Of a stretch of 64,000 bases of DNA, positions 1 to 13,300 are shown one piece after another; position 1 is the stretch's first letter; each line of letters begins with the position of its first letter. The DNA is taken from contig NC_090319.1 in NCBI RefSeq assembly GCF_040869045.1, positions 305,834,998-305,898,997 on the forward strand, read 5' to 3'. The notes under the pieces were generated by a model. That model was not told where the DNA came from, did no database searches, and worked only from the letters and a program-made list of their open reading frames with translations. The DNA is from Eurosta solidaginis (lineage: Eukaryota; Arthropoda; Insecta; Diptera; Tephritidae). The translations under genes were made by a program, and so were the position numbers.

Positions 1-302
1 AGGTACTAGGCCGATTATCTGGGGAACTATTTGGTATTGAACAACTTGGTGTAACACTCCCATAAACATTCTAAGAGTTTCCTTGCTGTCACAAAAACAA
101 CAACAAGATCGAAAAGTGTTCATATACAGTCAAGTACGGTTGGGTAGTCGGCACTTCTCAAAATCATTAGGAAGTGTTTTTACCGACTAACACCTGCAGC
201 TTTTGACATTCTTGAACTCAAGATTAACACCAATCGCCTCTAACATCAATCTCCCTATGATCTGCCACTGCTGAAACTCCGCCAACTATCCTATCCATAC
301 TG
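1..302. other. Left edge, no gene supported
   Basis: Nothing recognisable. A 20-codon open stretch (3-62, +) ends at a TAA but is too short to assign. If the GatB gene runs through here, this is part of the intron before the first visible exon. Confidence 0.3.
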
Positions 303-660
303 GCGGCCACCGTGGTGTGATGGTAGCGTGCTCCGCCTACCACACCGTATGCCCTGGGTTCACACCCCGGGCAAAGCAACATCAAAATTTTAGAAATAAA
401 GTTTTTCAATTAGAAGAAAATTTTTCTAAGCGGGGTCGCCCCTCGGCACTGTTTGGCAAGCTCTCCGGGTGTATTTCTGCCATGAAAAGCTCTCAGTGAA
501 AACGCATCTGCCTTGCAGATGTCGTTCGGAGTCGGCATACAACATATAGGTCCCGTCCGGCCAATTTGTAGGGAAAATCAAGAGGAGCACGACGCAAATT
601 GGAAGAGAAGCTCGGCCTTAGATCGCTTCGGAGGTTATCGCGCCTTACATTTTATTTTTA
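303..660 (+). mobile_element. tRNA-derived SINE, copy 1
   Basis: The head is tRNA-like: an A-box-like segment (GTGTGATGGTAGCGTGC) at about 314-332 and a B-box-like segment (GGGTTCACACCCCGGGC) at about 356-372. A shared body follows, ending in CGCGCCTTACA plus a T/A-rich tail. The same body occurs at 22442-22812 (-), 27411-27769, 54152-54487 and 57789-58133, so the boundaries come from comparing copies. Pol III transcription from the internal A/B boxes is the expected mode for such SINEs. Confidence 0.85.
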
Positions 661-676
661 TACTTATAGGATCCAC

Positions 677-1012
677 AGCGGGTTAGGGGGGGGGGGGGTT
701 AGAATATACCCGCGGTAGGTATGCCTGTCGTAAGATGCGACTAAAATACCAAATAGATTCAAGGGGTTGTGGAGCGCAGCCCTCACCTATCCCTGGCGAA
801 TCCTGTTTCATTAACAGACAAAGCTCCTGCGACCCCGAACTCTTCATGGATGTAGGCGGTGGGAGGGAGGGATGGGCTAGAAGGTCCCATGTGGTGATAA
901 CCAAACCGTTCCCGAGATGGTCGGGCTTGGTACCGGAACTGCATCCGGCAAAGGGCCATCAACTCGATAACACACCCCAAGGCCTTCGGGGAGTGTCCTT
1001 ATCGCTACAATG
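677..1012 (-). mobile_element. Dispersed LINE-tail-like repeat (family R), inverted copy
   Basis: Matches 32517-32935 in reverse complement. Shared blocks include the CCCGCGGTAGGTATGCCTGT segment, the GAATCCTGTTTCATTAACAG segment, CCCGAGATGGTCGGGCT, and the end AGTGTCCTTATCGCTACA. Runs of GTT next to the 32.5-kb copy look like a LINE 3' tail, so I infer a non-LTR retrotransposon 3' end, but no coding part is attached. A poly-G run at about 686-699 interrupts this copy. Confidence 0.6.
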
Positions 1013-1160
1013 ACAGCCACAGAATACAGTAAATGTTTCAAGCAGATGCTTGCTCGAGTGTTCAAGACTATAGAATTCATTTGGAGCTATTTAAGTCTAC
1101 ATTGGTTTGTTTCACTACTCATATCAATAAATTATAAATATTTTCTTGCTACCACTTTAG

Positions 1161-1309
1161 AAGTCTTGTCGATCTCAATCGAGCCGGCGCTCCGCTCATC
1201 GAATTGGTATTTGCACCCGATCTAGAAACTGGTGAAGAAGCTGCATCGTTGGTAAAAGAATTAATTTTAATTTTAAAATGCTTACGTTCATGTTCCTGCA
1301 AAATGGAAG
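1161..1309 (+). CDS. GatB: GatB exon (first visible)
   Basis: The acceptor follows CTACCACTTTAG at 1160. The first base completes a codon from an upstream exon outside the window or unrecognised. The exon encodes [15 protein letters not shown] then a helix rich in Glu/Ala, and ends ..ATG GAA G before donor GTTAGT. The split Glu codon is completed by the next exon. Confidence 0.92.
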
Positions 1310-4300
1310 GTTAGTGGTGCCGTAATTTTAACAAAAAATTATATCATTAAATACATACTTTTTTTGCACACCATAAATAGAGGGTGCCCTTCGTGTTGAT
1401 GCCAACATCTCGATTCATAGGAACGGTGAACCGTTAGGAGTGCGTACAGAAGTAAAAAATATTGGTTCAGTACGTAGTATTTCTCAGGCAATTTCATACG
1501 AAATACAAAGACAGTTTGTAGTTGTAACTAATGGTGATGTTGTTACGAATGAAACACGCTCGTGGGATGCAATAACGCGCTCCACAGTCGCCATGCGTGA
1601 TAAAGAAGTTTTACAGGATTATCGTTTTATGCCTGAACCAAATTTACCACCTCTGCGTTTAAATTTGGCAACAGAGGGTGTATTAACCAATGATTTGATA
1701 TCAGTGCAATCAATTACTAATGCATTACCTGAACTTCCAGAAGATACGCGCAAACATTTGATGAATAAATATCAATTGAATCAAGATATTGCTGTGATAT
1801 TAGTGGTATGTTTATTTAATTTTTTTTTTTTTTATTATAGTTTTTATACAGAGATCGAAAAAATTATAGGAACCAGAAAGTAAATTTTACCCACACAGCA
1901 TTTAGATGATAAATTTTTGAACTTTCCTTCATATCAATACAATTTGACTACTCCTTGCGAATAAATACTGAGTTTTCATACAGTTGAACAAAATAAATAA
2001 TAAAATAAGATTACTTTTAATGATCAAAAACTGAAAATCATTTTTCGATCACTTTTTGAAATAATTTTCGAATAACTTTGATGAATAAATTTTAAGACTT
2101 TAAAAAATTGAACATAGAGAATAATAAAACTTGTTTGCTTTTGATGATCAATAACTGAGAACAATTTTTCAATCACAATTTGGAACCATTTTTGAATTTA
2201 ATTTCTTTAACTTCGGTGATCAAAAATAGAATAATATTGCAGACTACCTTTCTTGAATAAATGATGAATTTTTCACTTGTTAAAACTATACTTCTAATTG
2301 AAAATTTGATTTTTCTTCATTAGCTCACAATTTTTCAATCATAAAATCCAAAAAAATTACATATATACAACACATATTCAAGACTAAAAGTAATATAAGT
2401 GCTGCTGCTAACCTAAGATGTCTTCTAACATTTCTATAGATGCGGCTTCCCAGAAAAGACATACTGAATTGAACCGATGTACGGAAGTTGTAAGCTGTTT
2501 AACCGCTGGTAAGTTAAGCTTGATCGACACGCCTGGACCCGGCTTCAACATCCTCCATGAGCTATGATTGTCGAAAACATCTAGTTATATTTAAAGAATG
2601 TTATGAGACATAGTAAAATCGTGATTTTTAAAGTGACATCGTTACCATGATCTAAGATGATGATCATAGATGATGTTGGATGTTGTAGTCGTATGTGTGT
2701 ACAACGGTCAAGTTAATTACTACCTGCGGTTCAAAAAGCTTACTTCCGAGCTTCCAGATGCTTTCACCCCTTGATGAAATATGATTTTTATATAGTATTT
2801 AGTTATGTATTAAATATGATGGAAAAATTAATCACAATCTTATTCACAAATGATTCCAAACCATCATATAATATGATTGAAAATTGTTCTTAAATGTGAT
2901 CAAAAAATGACTGGGAACAGTAATCAAATGTTATTCCAAAAGAAGTAAAGTACAATCTTCCAGTAATATCAAGTATGATAAAAAGATGAATAAAAAGTGT
3001 TTCGAAATATGAATCATAAATGATTATTCAAGAATAATCACATTTATGGTACATTTTTCTCCCGACGATACGTTAATTTTCGAACAGAAAATGCTTTTAA
3101 ATTTGAACGTTTTTAATCATCTTGGGGTATGATATTTGAATATTTTTTTATCAAAATTTTCAAAAAATGCTGGCTGGGTACCTGCGGTTCAAAAAGCTTA
3201 CTTCCGAGCTTCCAGATGCTTTCACCCCCTGATGAAATATGATTTTTATATAGTATTTAGTTATGTATTAAATATGATGGAAAAATTAATCACAATCTTA
3301 TTCACAAATGATTCCAAACCATCATATAATATGATTGAAAATTGTTCTTAAATGTGATCAAAAAATGACTGGGAACAGTAATCAAATGTTATTCCAAAAG
3401 AAGTAAAGTACAATCTTCCAGTAATATCAAGTATGATAAAAAGATGAATAAAAAGTGTTTCGAAATATGAATCATAAATGATTATTCAAGAATAATCACA
3501 TTTATGTTACATTTTTCTCCCGACGATACGTTAATTTTCGAACAGAAAATGCTTTCAGCATTCTCAGCATTCTTTTAAAAAATTGTGATTTTTTGGTTGC
3601 ATATTATAAATCTCCATTCCTAAATGCTTCAAAATACTTTAACTCAAAGCTAAAGTGTGTGTGTTATTGAATGATAAAATATAATTCAATATAGAGTGTG
3701 AATGTAGGAACCATTCCCAATCTTTAATGAATGTAAACTTGAAATGAATGCACACTTTTTTCCATTCAGTACTAAATACTTTTTCCACAAGGTTATTTTT
3801 TGCTATACTTTCATTGTCATCAGATATGTTAAATCAATTTAGGAGTTGGGTGCAAAAAAGGCGTAAAATGTATAAATAGAAATAATAGCCCCTTCTAATT
3901 ATTCAAGTAGTTTAATATTTAGGAATTCATGAGCTTAACACCGGCTTATAATAATTGAATATTCAGTCATTATTTTTCAAAAGAAAGAAACATTTACTGG
4001 CATACTTCGATTTTAACATTTCGAAAACCGCACATAATCATCATCAGTCAATTTCGAATGTTATCAAAGGTTTCACCGAGATTCGAACCGCGAATCACAT
4101 GGTGAAACTGCAGTTGCCTTAAATCATCGCAATATGCAAGTAAATGTTTCTTTCTTTTCAGGTTCTCTTAAACTTCGCAATCTATTGCTTTCTTGCTATA
4201 TGTCAAAATGGTTCTATATGTCCTACTTATTTTGCTATTGTAGTAAAATGGATTTTGTAAATGAACACATTGTGCATTGACCAAATAGAGTAAATTGTGG

Positions 4301-7300
4301 ATATTTGTCGATACTTGAGCTTAAGTCATTTAAAGTTAAATACATCAAAGTACATAGGTCTATCGGCGATTTCGTTGGAGGTTCCTAATTCCGAGAATTT
4401 CGATAAATATATGCCTAATTCCATGGCATCGTCCTACAGCGATTCAGGCTTTTTCTATTCACCTGAGTCACCTGTCATATGTGCTACAAAAAAAAAAAAA
4501 ATGTTTAATTGGGAGAAACTCTTCAGAGGTTATTAATTTCCCTCCCCACAAAGAGATTGACTGGCTCCATCGGACTACAGTTTTTTACAGCTGATGTTTT
4601 AACAGTGTTTGACAGAATATAAATATAGGGCCCGAGTGATTGAGAAGGACCATTAGTCTCTCTGCCTATTTGTATGGCATTTGTAGGTTGAATTCTATCT
4701 TACTTAAGCAGATTTGTATTCAAAGTTTATTTTCTTTGCTATCAAAAAAGCTGCAACTACCTATAGGGCCTACTTATAATGACTGGCACATTGGCAACAC
4801 TTATTTACAACGATGACAATTTTCGGAACAGAGATGTTGAAATGTTGGTCATTTGCTTTTTTTATTATTAAATTATTAGGAAATTTCAATAAGAATACTT
4901 TTCCAGTTAACTTCTTTGTGCTTTATTACCATTTAAATATCGAAAAAACTGGTAATTACGGACAATAATTAAATTTTTGTGTATATATTTTGAAGTGGCT
5001 TTAATTAAATGCAACCATGTGATATTTGAGCGGGTTTTGTGCATGTACGACATTTTTCATAATTGATTGGTACTAGAAAAGTGTGTGCACACTCAGCAAA
5101 GGCTGCATTCATTTGAATGCTTATTCTGTGTTGAAAAATGTTTGTGTTTCTTTCAATTACTTCATCCTTTCTTCGGATGAGTTCAGGAGTGCATTCTTTT
5201 TTTCCACTACTGAATGAAGAATGGGTTAACTTTTAAGCCACATTCCTTAGCAAGGAATGAATGAATGAAGAGCAAGCATTCTTAAATCAATGATTTAAAA
5301 TTTCAAATGATTACAGCTCTGCTATATATATAATAAAATAATTAAAAAATTTTTTTAAGTTGAACGGTTTTATTGAAAACAATACTTACATGAAGTAATA
5401 ATAATACTAAAAGCTAGTAAATAATTAGGTAGGTCCTAGGTATTAGTCATCACACTCCTCATCAATCTAGGGCGTTGATCAGACAATTAAATAAAAGCGT
5501 TGGGCGCGTGAAATTTCTAAACATGTGAGGCGTAGCATAACCTGATTAAGGTTCAGTTGGTCTTATATATGACTATCAATAGAAATTTGACGCGTCCAAC
5601 GCTTTTATTTAATTGTCTGATCAACGCCCTAGATTGATGAGGAGTGTGATGACTAATACCTAGGACCTACCTAATTATTTACTAGCTTTTAGTATTATTA
5701 TTACTTCATGAAAGTATTGTTTTCAATAAAACCTTTTAACTTAAAAATTTTTTTAAATTATTTTATTTTCAAGTTTTTAATCTTTATTTAATTGTCCATT
5801 ATTTCTCATTCTATTTAGTTCATTTGGTGACTCATTATTACAATGACTCTTTCCTGACAATTTGTTACAATCTAAGTCCTCAATACATAATCCTTCCAAA
5901 GACTTTACTCGACTCTGCTCCACGTATGCTTGTCCCTCCTCCAACTCCAAATTTTTTGATGTCACTTCTACCAGACTGTATGTAATATTTCTTTCTATTC
6001 ATGTATGTATTATGTGTTCCAAATATGGACCAAATCGGACCACAAATACGATTTTTTTGAATATCTCGATCTTTGCGCCACCTAGCGGCGATTTTTTTCA
6101 TAGGTAACTTTCTATTCTTGTATGTATTATGTGTTCCAAATATGAGCCAAATCGGACCACAAATACGGTTTTTGTGAATATCTCGTCCTTGCGCCACCTA
6201 GCGGCGATTTTTTTCATAGCTCGCTTTCTATTCTTGTATGTATTATGTGTTCCAAATATGAGCCAAATCGGAACACAAATACAATTTTTGTGAATATCTC
6301 AATCCTTGCGCCATCTAGCGGCGATATTTTTCTTATTGTCATCGGGTTCTGAACTATATTCCAAGTTTCAAGCTTGTAGCTTGTCGGGAAGTTACTTAAA
6401 TTTCAATTACAAAATACGTTCACAACGGCCGTGCAGCCTGTAAATTCAACCTAAATAAAACCGTTTAAAAATCAAATTCTGTGTGTGTGTGTGTTCCCTA
6501 GTGGCTATAGGTTCCTTCGATGAAGACGAAGGTTTTTCATATTTCAGAACTAAGAATTTTAAACTTATTTTTTTTTTTTGAATTTCACGTGCGCCACTGG
6601 GTGATGGGACAAATTTTGTATGTCAGCAAAAGTTACTCATACGCCATGTACGTGCTTAAGTGCAGAACTTTTGTTTGGTCGAAAAATTAAAGCGACTGCA
6701 TTGAGTGATTTAAATCAAACTGATTACTGATTACTCGGCTTGCGCTGCTTTTATACTCTCCGTTGCTTCATTCGCATATTTCTACTAAAGGCTAGACGTT
6801 TCGCCTGCTTGCTAATTGAGCTACATATATGCGTGTGTATGTGTGAGCAACTAACTTCGACTGATGACAACATGTGTGTGCGTGAGTTAATCTTCGTCAC
6901 CTTTTATGTACGTGTGTAAATGGATTAATTCATGTATTCATGTACATGAGAGTGGCAGTTTGTTTTATTGTTGTTGTGGCTTTATTTACTATCAGCTTAG
7001 TGATGCTAAAATTCGCCACAGTATTATAGTTTTTATTTTGAAAGGACAAAGGAACACTAATTTAAAGTAACAATATTTTTTCCAAAATAATTTTAAGGTA
7101 AATTAATCTGAGAAAAATTATCAGACTGTGTTATTCTTAATTTTTGCTGTAGTAATTGAGGGGATGTGTGGAATAATGGTATAAGTCGAGTTACACCGTT
7201 TTTCCATAATTCAGCTAAATAAAAAGAGCACGATTACATACACATACCATATTTATCCTAGAAAATAATAGTGATATTTAACAAAGATATTAGCTTCATT

Positions 7301-10300
7301 TATGGAAAAACGGTATAACTCTCTAATAAAATTTTGCAGTAGTGAAGCATCGAAATGGTATGAAAATATATTCAATGTCGTAGACCAGAAAGAACTGAAA
7401 AATAAAAGAATTGAAGTGGTTTCAAAAACGACTAAGCAGGCAGAGAACTCCATTGTTAAAAATAGAAAAAGTTTAAAAATGATAAAAGTAGTAAAAACAA
7501 AAATTGCTAAAAATAACAAACGGAAATAACAAATAGTTATAAGCACATCTAAAGGAATAACGGTATAACTCAAAAAAAAAAAAAAAGAAATCATCCATTT
7601 TCTAATAAAATTATGTATATATAAAATTTGTTACTTTTTCTTATCAAATAATCATACTATCTAAAATCCTACCAAGCAGGATTATTATAAACTTATTTTT
7701 ACCTGCTATGTTAAGTTTTTTTTTTCAATTTTCTCAAAAGGTTAATTCTTGAGTTATACCGTTATTCCACACATCCCCTCAATTTTGAATATTTATATAT
7801 TAGTCCAGGAGCCCACTGCAAAAAACATGTTGCATGTTGTATTCAAATGGGACCAGTATAACTCATTTACTAGTATTTGGGGCAACTTCAAACCGTGGAC
7901 TTGCCAGATCCTAGCTTGGCAGGATCGTGGTAATTCGTCGATGAAAAGTCAATTTTCGGCGAAAATATGTTGCATATTGTATTCAAATAAAATGTTCAAA
8001 TTATGAGAGTTGGCAACGCCCCGACCCCAAAAGAACCGACTTGCTAGTCGGTTCAAAGAAGGAGCAATTGCTCCAAAATTTGTTGCATAGTGTATTCAAA
8101 CAAAATATTCAAATTATGAAAGCAGGCAAAGCCCGACCCCAAAAGTACCTACTTGCCACCTCCTATCCTAGAAGAAGCCCTTGGCAAGTCGGTTCTAAGG
8201 TTACATCTTTTGCCGATCTGAAATTTTGCATGGAGGGTAATCTTATTTTCTATACACGTGGCAGGAAAAAAAATTTGCAGGTTTTAAGTTCACAGTTTTT
8301 TGCACTATTTCGAAAAGACTTAATACTAAGGATTATATTCGCATACGGTTTAGAGGTTATTTATTAATGCATATTTCAAACACGATGAAATAACCAACAT
8401 GGCTGTATTCATAAATTAAAGAAAAAATGTTTACATTAGTCTGCGCCTTTGTTGTATAGTTATATGCATATGAAAAAAATGTTCGCCTAGCGAGCTGCAT
8501 TGCCAATAAAGATCACATTTGCGAAATAAGGAACACCAAAATGCACGTTTTTTCTAAATATTTTTCAGTTTCATTTAGCTCAAAGTGAATATATTTACAT
8601 TATTTTATTTCAACTGTGCAAAAAGTACTTATTCTATATCAGATTCATCTCCGGCCAACACTATTTCATCGAAGTCTTCAGTCTCCACATTTTCTTCCGA
8701 ACTGTTTATAGAAAATCTCAACACCTCATCAACATCAAGAGGTACCGATTCACCGGCGAACCAGCGTGGTTTAAAAACTCCGTGATCATTAAACCAACCA
8801 CATTCTTCCGCAGGAAACTTAACACAAGTTGATTCAGTCGCGTTTAGCTACATCGAACTGACGTAAGCTGTCCTTAATAATTTTTGCTTAAGGGATTTCC
8901 AGCATGGTGGAATAGTACTTGAGTCAAAGCCCTTAATTTTCTTCATACATTTTTCATTATCTTTTGTTTTTCCATTCATCCTTTGGAAAATTTGTAACCT
9001 TGCATTGTTGACACTGGCGCAGCATTTCACATTATACATATTACAAGTGAATTCTTGTAGAACTTCCATCTTCAGTTGTATCAGTCAGAGAAGCGAACGC
9101 TTGCTGAAAAAGTTTATTACCTTCCAAAATTTTAAAAGGCCTTCCTTTCCCTCGATTAAAAAACGACTCTGTATAATCACATAAGTGAAAGCATGATATG
9201 CTGACAGAGCTAAGCACAATGTATAACCATGAATGGGCGCTAGTTCCGAACAATTTATGCACTCTTGATCTAGGATGCGATTCTTTTTCCTTGATTGAGG
9301 ACAAGCCAGCCAAATTTGCTTGTCAGGAACTTTGTATAAATTACTTAGTAAAATAATCAGAACATCAATGTCCGATGCTTTTACGAGAACTTTTGAGTTG
9401 GGCGCCAATTTCGATATATGAAACATTATTCTGGTATCAGCCTCTTTGTGTTGGCATTCTAAATTTCCTTCCACTTTTTTAACAACATGGTTGTCTGAAC
9501 CGGAAAACGAAAAACACTGCTCCTCAACTGTCATGAAAACTTTCTTCTCTTGTAGAACAGCCGCCATTTCGTCATTCTCCCAATGAGTTGCTAAGAATCT
9601 CACGAAGCACTCTTTAAACCGAAAATTTTTCAAGCTACCTACAAAGTCATTTGGACGTGGTTGAAGCGGACCACGTATAGTGAATGGAACGTCAAATTCT
9701 TTACGCGTCTGACTTTGAAGATCTTTGATCGATGGATGAAAGTATCTATCGAAGACTAGATAAATTTCTGTTGACGAAGTGCTACATACTCTTTGCAAGA
9801 TGAATTCGGCCAACTTTCCGCATGTTTGTGGGAGTGATCCTCCAAGATGATATAAAAAAGAGAAACCGTCGATTATATCCACATTAACAGAAGGAGGACC
9901 AACCAGTGTGGCGCGAGATGTCAAAAGTTTTGCCAACGCTGATTTTTCGGTACGATTCATTTCTCCCGAATACTGAAATAATGCTGGAGGTACTGGAGCT
10001 AGTGGAAAAGTCAGACAAAATTCAATATCTACTTTTTTTCGCAGCTATACCCAAAAGCCTTGCAAAAACATCTCTTTCCATCTTAAGCAAAGCCGTTTTG
10101 CTTCCATCTTTACTGCAAATTTTCTTTTTTTGCACACTGAGAGGAAAAATAGGAAATTATATTCCGCTTATTCGGTTTTTCAAAACTAAAACTACCAGGT
10201 GCTGCAGAAACATTTTCCATAAAAGTTACCTTCTGTTTTTTCCCCAGTGACACGACGTTTAGAAGGAAGTCTGCAACTTCAGACGAAGCTGCTCTACCAG

Positions 10301-13300
10301 GGGATATATCGAAGAGAACGTCCTTGTGATTATTTGAAGGAAACGGATTTATTGACTTTTTCACAATCGAAATCAGGCTTTTGAGATTATTTCGGTCTTT
10401 TTAGATTCGACTCTTTTCAATGCATATGAATAACACCACTGTTTGTAAGTACGGCCTGTTGGAATACGTGAGATAATACTTTAGTTCGCATCCTGTGACT
10501 AAGAGCCCATCGTTTCCTGGCTGAAATCGAATTTGTGAAGTGGGTTTACCTGTTCAAGTGTTTGCTGCATTAGCATCGATGGTTTGTTCAAGGGTAGGGT
10601 CCACCAGTGATTTAGCTAATTTATTTTTTGTGCGCTTTACACCAAACGCTACACGTTTGAATTCTTGAATAAGAGTTGAAATTTCTATTTTTAAATCAGC
10701 CTAGCGTAATTGGGCTGATTCAGTGCAAAGAATAAGTTGCACATTTCATCGATGCTAATTATGTACAAGTCAGATATATGACATTTTACAAATTAACAGT
10801 TTGTACACTGTTGTTGTGTTTGTAGAATATTATATGAATCAACATATGAAAAAGGGGTTTTTGATCCCTAACTCCACTATTAGAAACCCTAAGTATGCAA
10901 ATTTTATGTGCTCGACTAGATCAACGAATTGAGGCATATCTCGTCCAGAGAATATTTTCACTGCCAAACAGTGTAATTCATATTACATGATGATGAACTA
11001 AAATGCAATTTTCTCAAAAAGCGCTCGGGGAATTTTCGTAAACTTTTATTGCTGAGCTTAATTTAACTCACAAAGAAGGAATCCGCAAAAAAACCGAGAT
11101 AGTATGATGAATAAAACATAGTTCAAGCATACCGTGTCCTTTGAACCGACTTGCCAAGGGTTTCTTCCAGCCACGGTTTGAGGTTGCCCCAGATACCAGT
11201 AAATGGGTTATACTGGTCCCATTTGAATACAACATGCAACATGTTTTTGCAGTCGGCTCCCCTACTACATGTTCAGGTAAATATATTTATTGAAATTTCA
11301 CTTTCAGAATGAGTCCAAGCTTTTGGATTATTTTTTAAATATAATGGATGATATGCAAGGATTACCTGGTAAACTTGTGGCAAACTTTCTAATAAACGAT
11401 GTTTTAACTTTTTGCAACAAAGCTAATATAGATGTGGATAACTGGTAAGTAGCTATAATGCGGATTCACATAAACGCTTTGGTTGCGTTTATTCGCTTTG
11501 ATGCTATGACAGGGTCATAAGATAACAATGAAACGCCTGGCCGCTTTCTAAACCTTGAAGCGACCGAAGCGTTTATGTTAATCCACCTTCACGGTGTTCG
11601 ATTATTCAACTTTTTTCAAAACTGGGCCCAACTTACGTTACCTTTGATCCGTGACCGAAACTCATAACTTAAATCGCAATAGCCCTGAAATGGTGGATCG
11701 AATTAATGACATACGTGAATTAGCGATAAATAGTACTCCTTAGATCTATAAGTTATTATAATTTTAGAAATAGTGTAACCGTTGCATAGTTATCGTTGGA
11801 GTGAAAATGGTTTTCAGCCACATAATCTGTTGTAGCGAATTTAGTGAAATTCCGCTTATTCCAAACCTTCTGCTAACGTTCGATTCGCTAAACTGTTGAA
11901 TAAATAACTCCAATATTCAATAATGCTAAATGGTCTTTATTATACTACTTTGAGAGTACTTCACAATAACTCTGACTTCACAACTAATTGCGTGTTTAAA
12001 TCAAACTGCTTAGTCATGCCTCAGCTTGCGCTGCTTTTATACTCTGTTTCCTCGTTCATCAATTTCTCCTAAGGTCTAGTAATTTCGTGAACTTCATGCT
12101 TGATTACCAGCCATATACATGTATATTTGTAGTTTGTAGCCATATGCGTGTGTATATGTGAGTACTACTTCGGCTGATGATGACATGCGTTTGTGAGTAT
12201 CTCTCTGCTGCCTTGTATGTATGTGTGTACATGATGATTGATTTGTTTACGTACATACGAGTGGCTGCTTAGTATCGGCTTAGTGATGTTAATATCGCTT
12301 AGTGATGCTAATATTCGTCACACTATATTTATAATAATTTTCCGAAACTCCTTGATCTGCATAAGAAATATTTTTGTTCCAGTTCTATTAGACGCAGAAA
12401 TAAAACGATTTGAAACTAATGGTTATCAAAAGTGGTGAGATTTTGAAGACAATGCAGAAATATTTTTGAAACAGTGCCTACATAAGGATCATATTAATGC
12501 CGAAACGACACAGAAAAAATCTAGCACATATCTCGAAATAGTCACGAAACTATCCCCAATAAAAGCAGAATAAAGGAAAACAAAATCCAAACACTTAGGA
12601 GATAGTCCCGAAATTATATCGAATATAATCCCGAAATGATCCCGAAACGAATGTTTCCGAAGCAATCCCGCGATAGTCAATAAATGATCCAGCGATAGCT
12701 CCGAAATTAGTCCGAGTCTGAAAATTATACTGAAAATAATTTCCAATTCGTCTCAAAATAAACCCGAAAACATCAAATGTCTAAATTATCTCGAAAGAGT
12801 GCCTAAATAATCCGAACATGATTCCGAAAACAATCCCTAAATTATTTCAAAATAGTATCGAATAGTCTCGAAATTACTCTGAAAAAAATCTCTGAATTAT
12901 CCTGAAATAGACCCTAAAATAATCCCAAAGAGATCCCGAAATCGTCTGAAAGTGATCCAGAGACAATTCTGAAATTACTCCGAAATAGTCTAAAAATGAT
13001 CATTAAAACAACTCCGTATCGGTATCGAAATGATCCCGAATTGATACGATGATGTTCCCAAAATAGCTCGGAAATTATCCCTAAAATACCCAAAAATAAA
13101 ACTGAAGTGATCTAGAGATCTGCTGTTTGGATTCTACAAAAGACGGAGCAAATACTCTTGTTTTAGAAGCCGAACAGAATATATCACAAAAGTCCAAATA
13201 TAAAGTATACTATTTTTTTCGAACTGATAGTGGAGGCGGGTAGCTCCTTACATGCCTAGCTAACGACTGATAAATGTTCACAGAAAGAAAAAAGCTGGTA

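Noticed and set aside
3..62. Possible C-terminal end of a gene (GRLSGELFGIEQLGVTLP then stop)
   Set aside because: Only 20 codons, no family recognised, and no splice or start context can be tested at the window edge.
314..372. Functional tRNA gene at the SINE heads
   Set aside because: The heads keep A- and B-box-like segments, but the stems do not close into a standard cloverleaf, and each is fused to the repeated SINE body.
7302..7529. Lys-rich 75-codon ORF in the 7158-7780 element
   Set aside because: Composition follows the AT-rich DNA and no domain is recognised. Position between internal TIR copies suggests chance.
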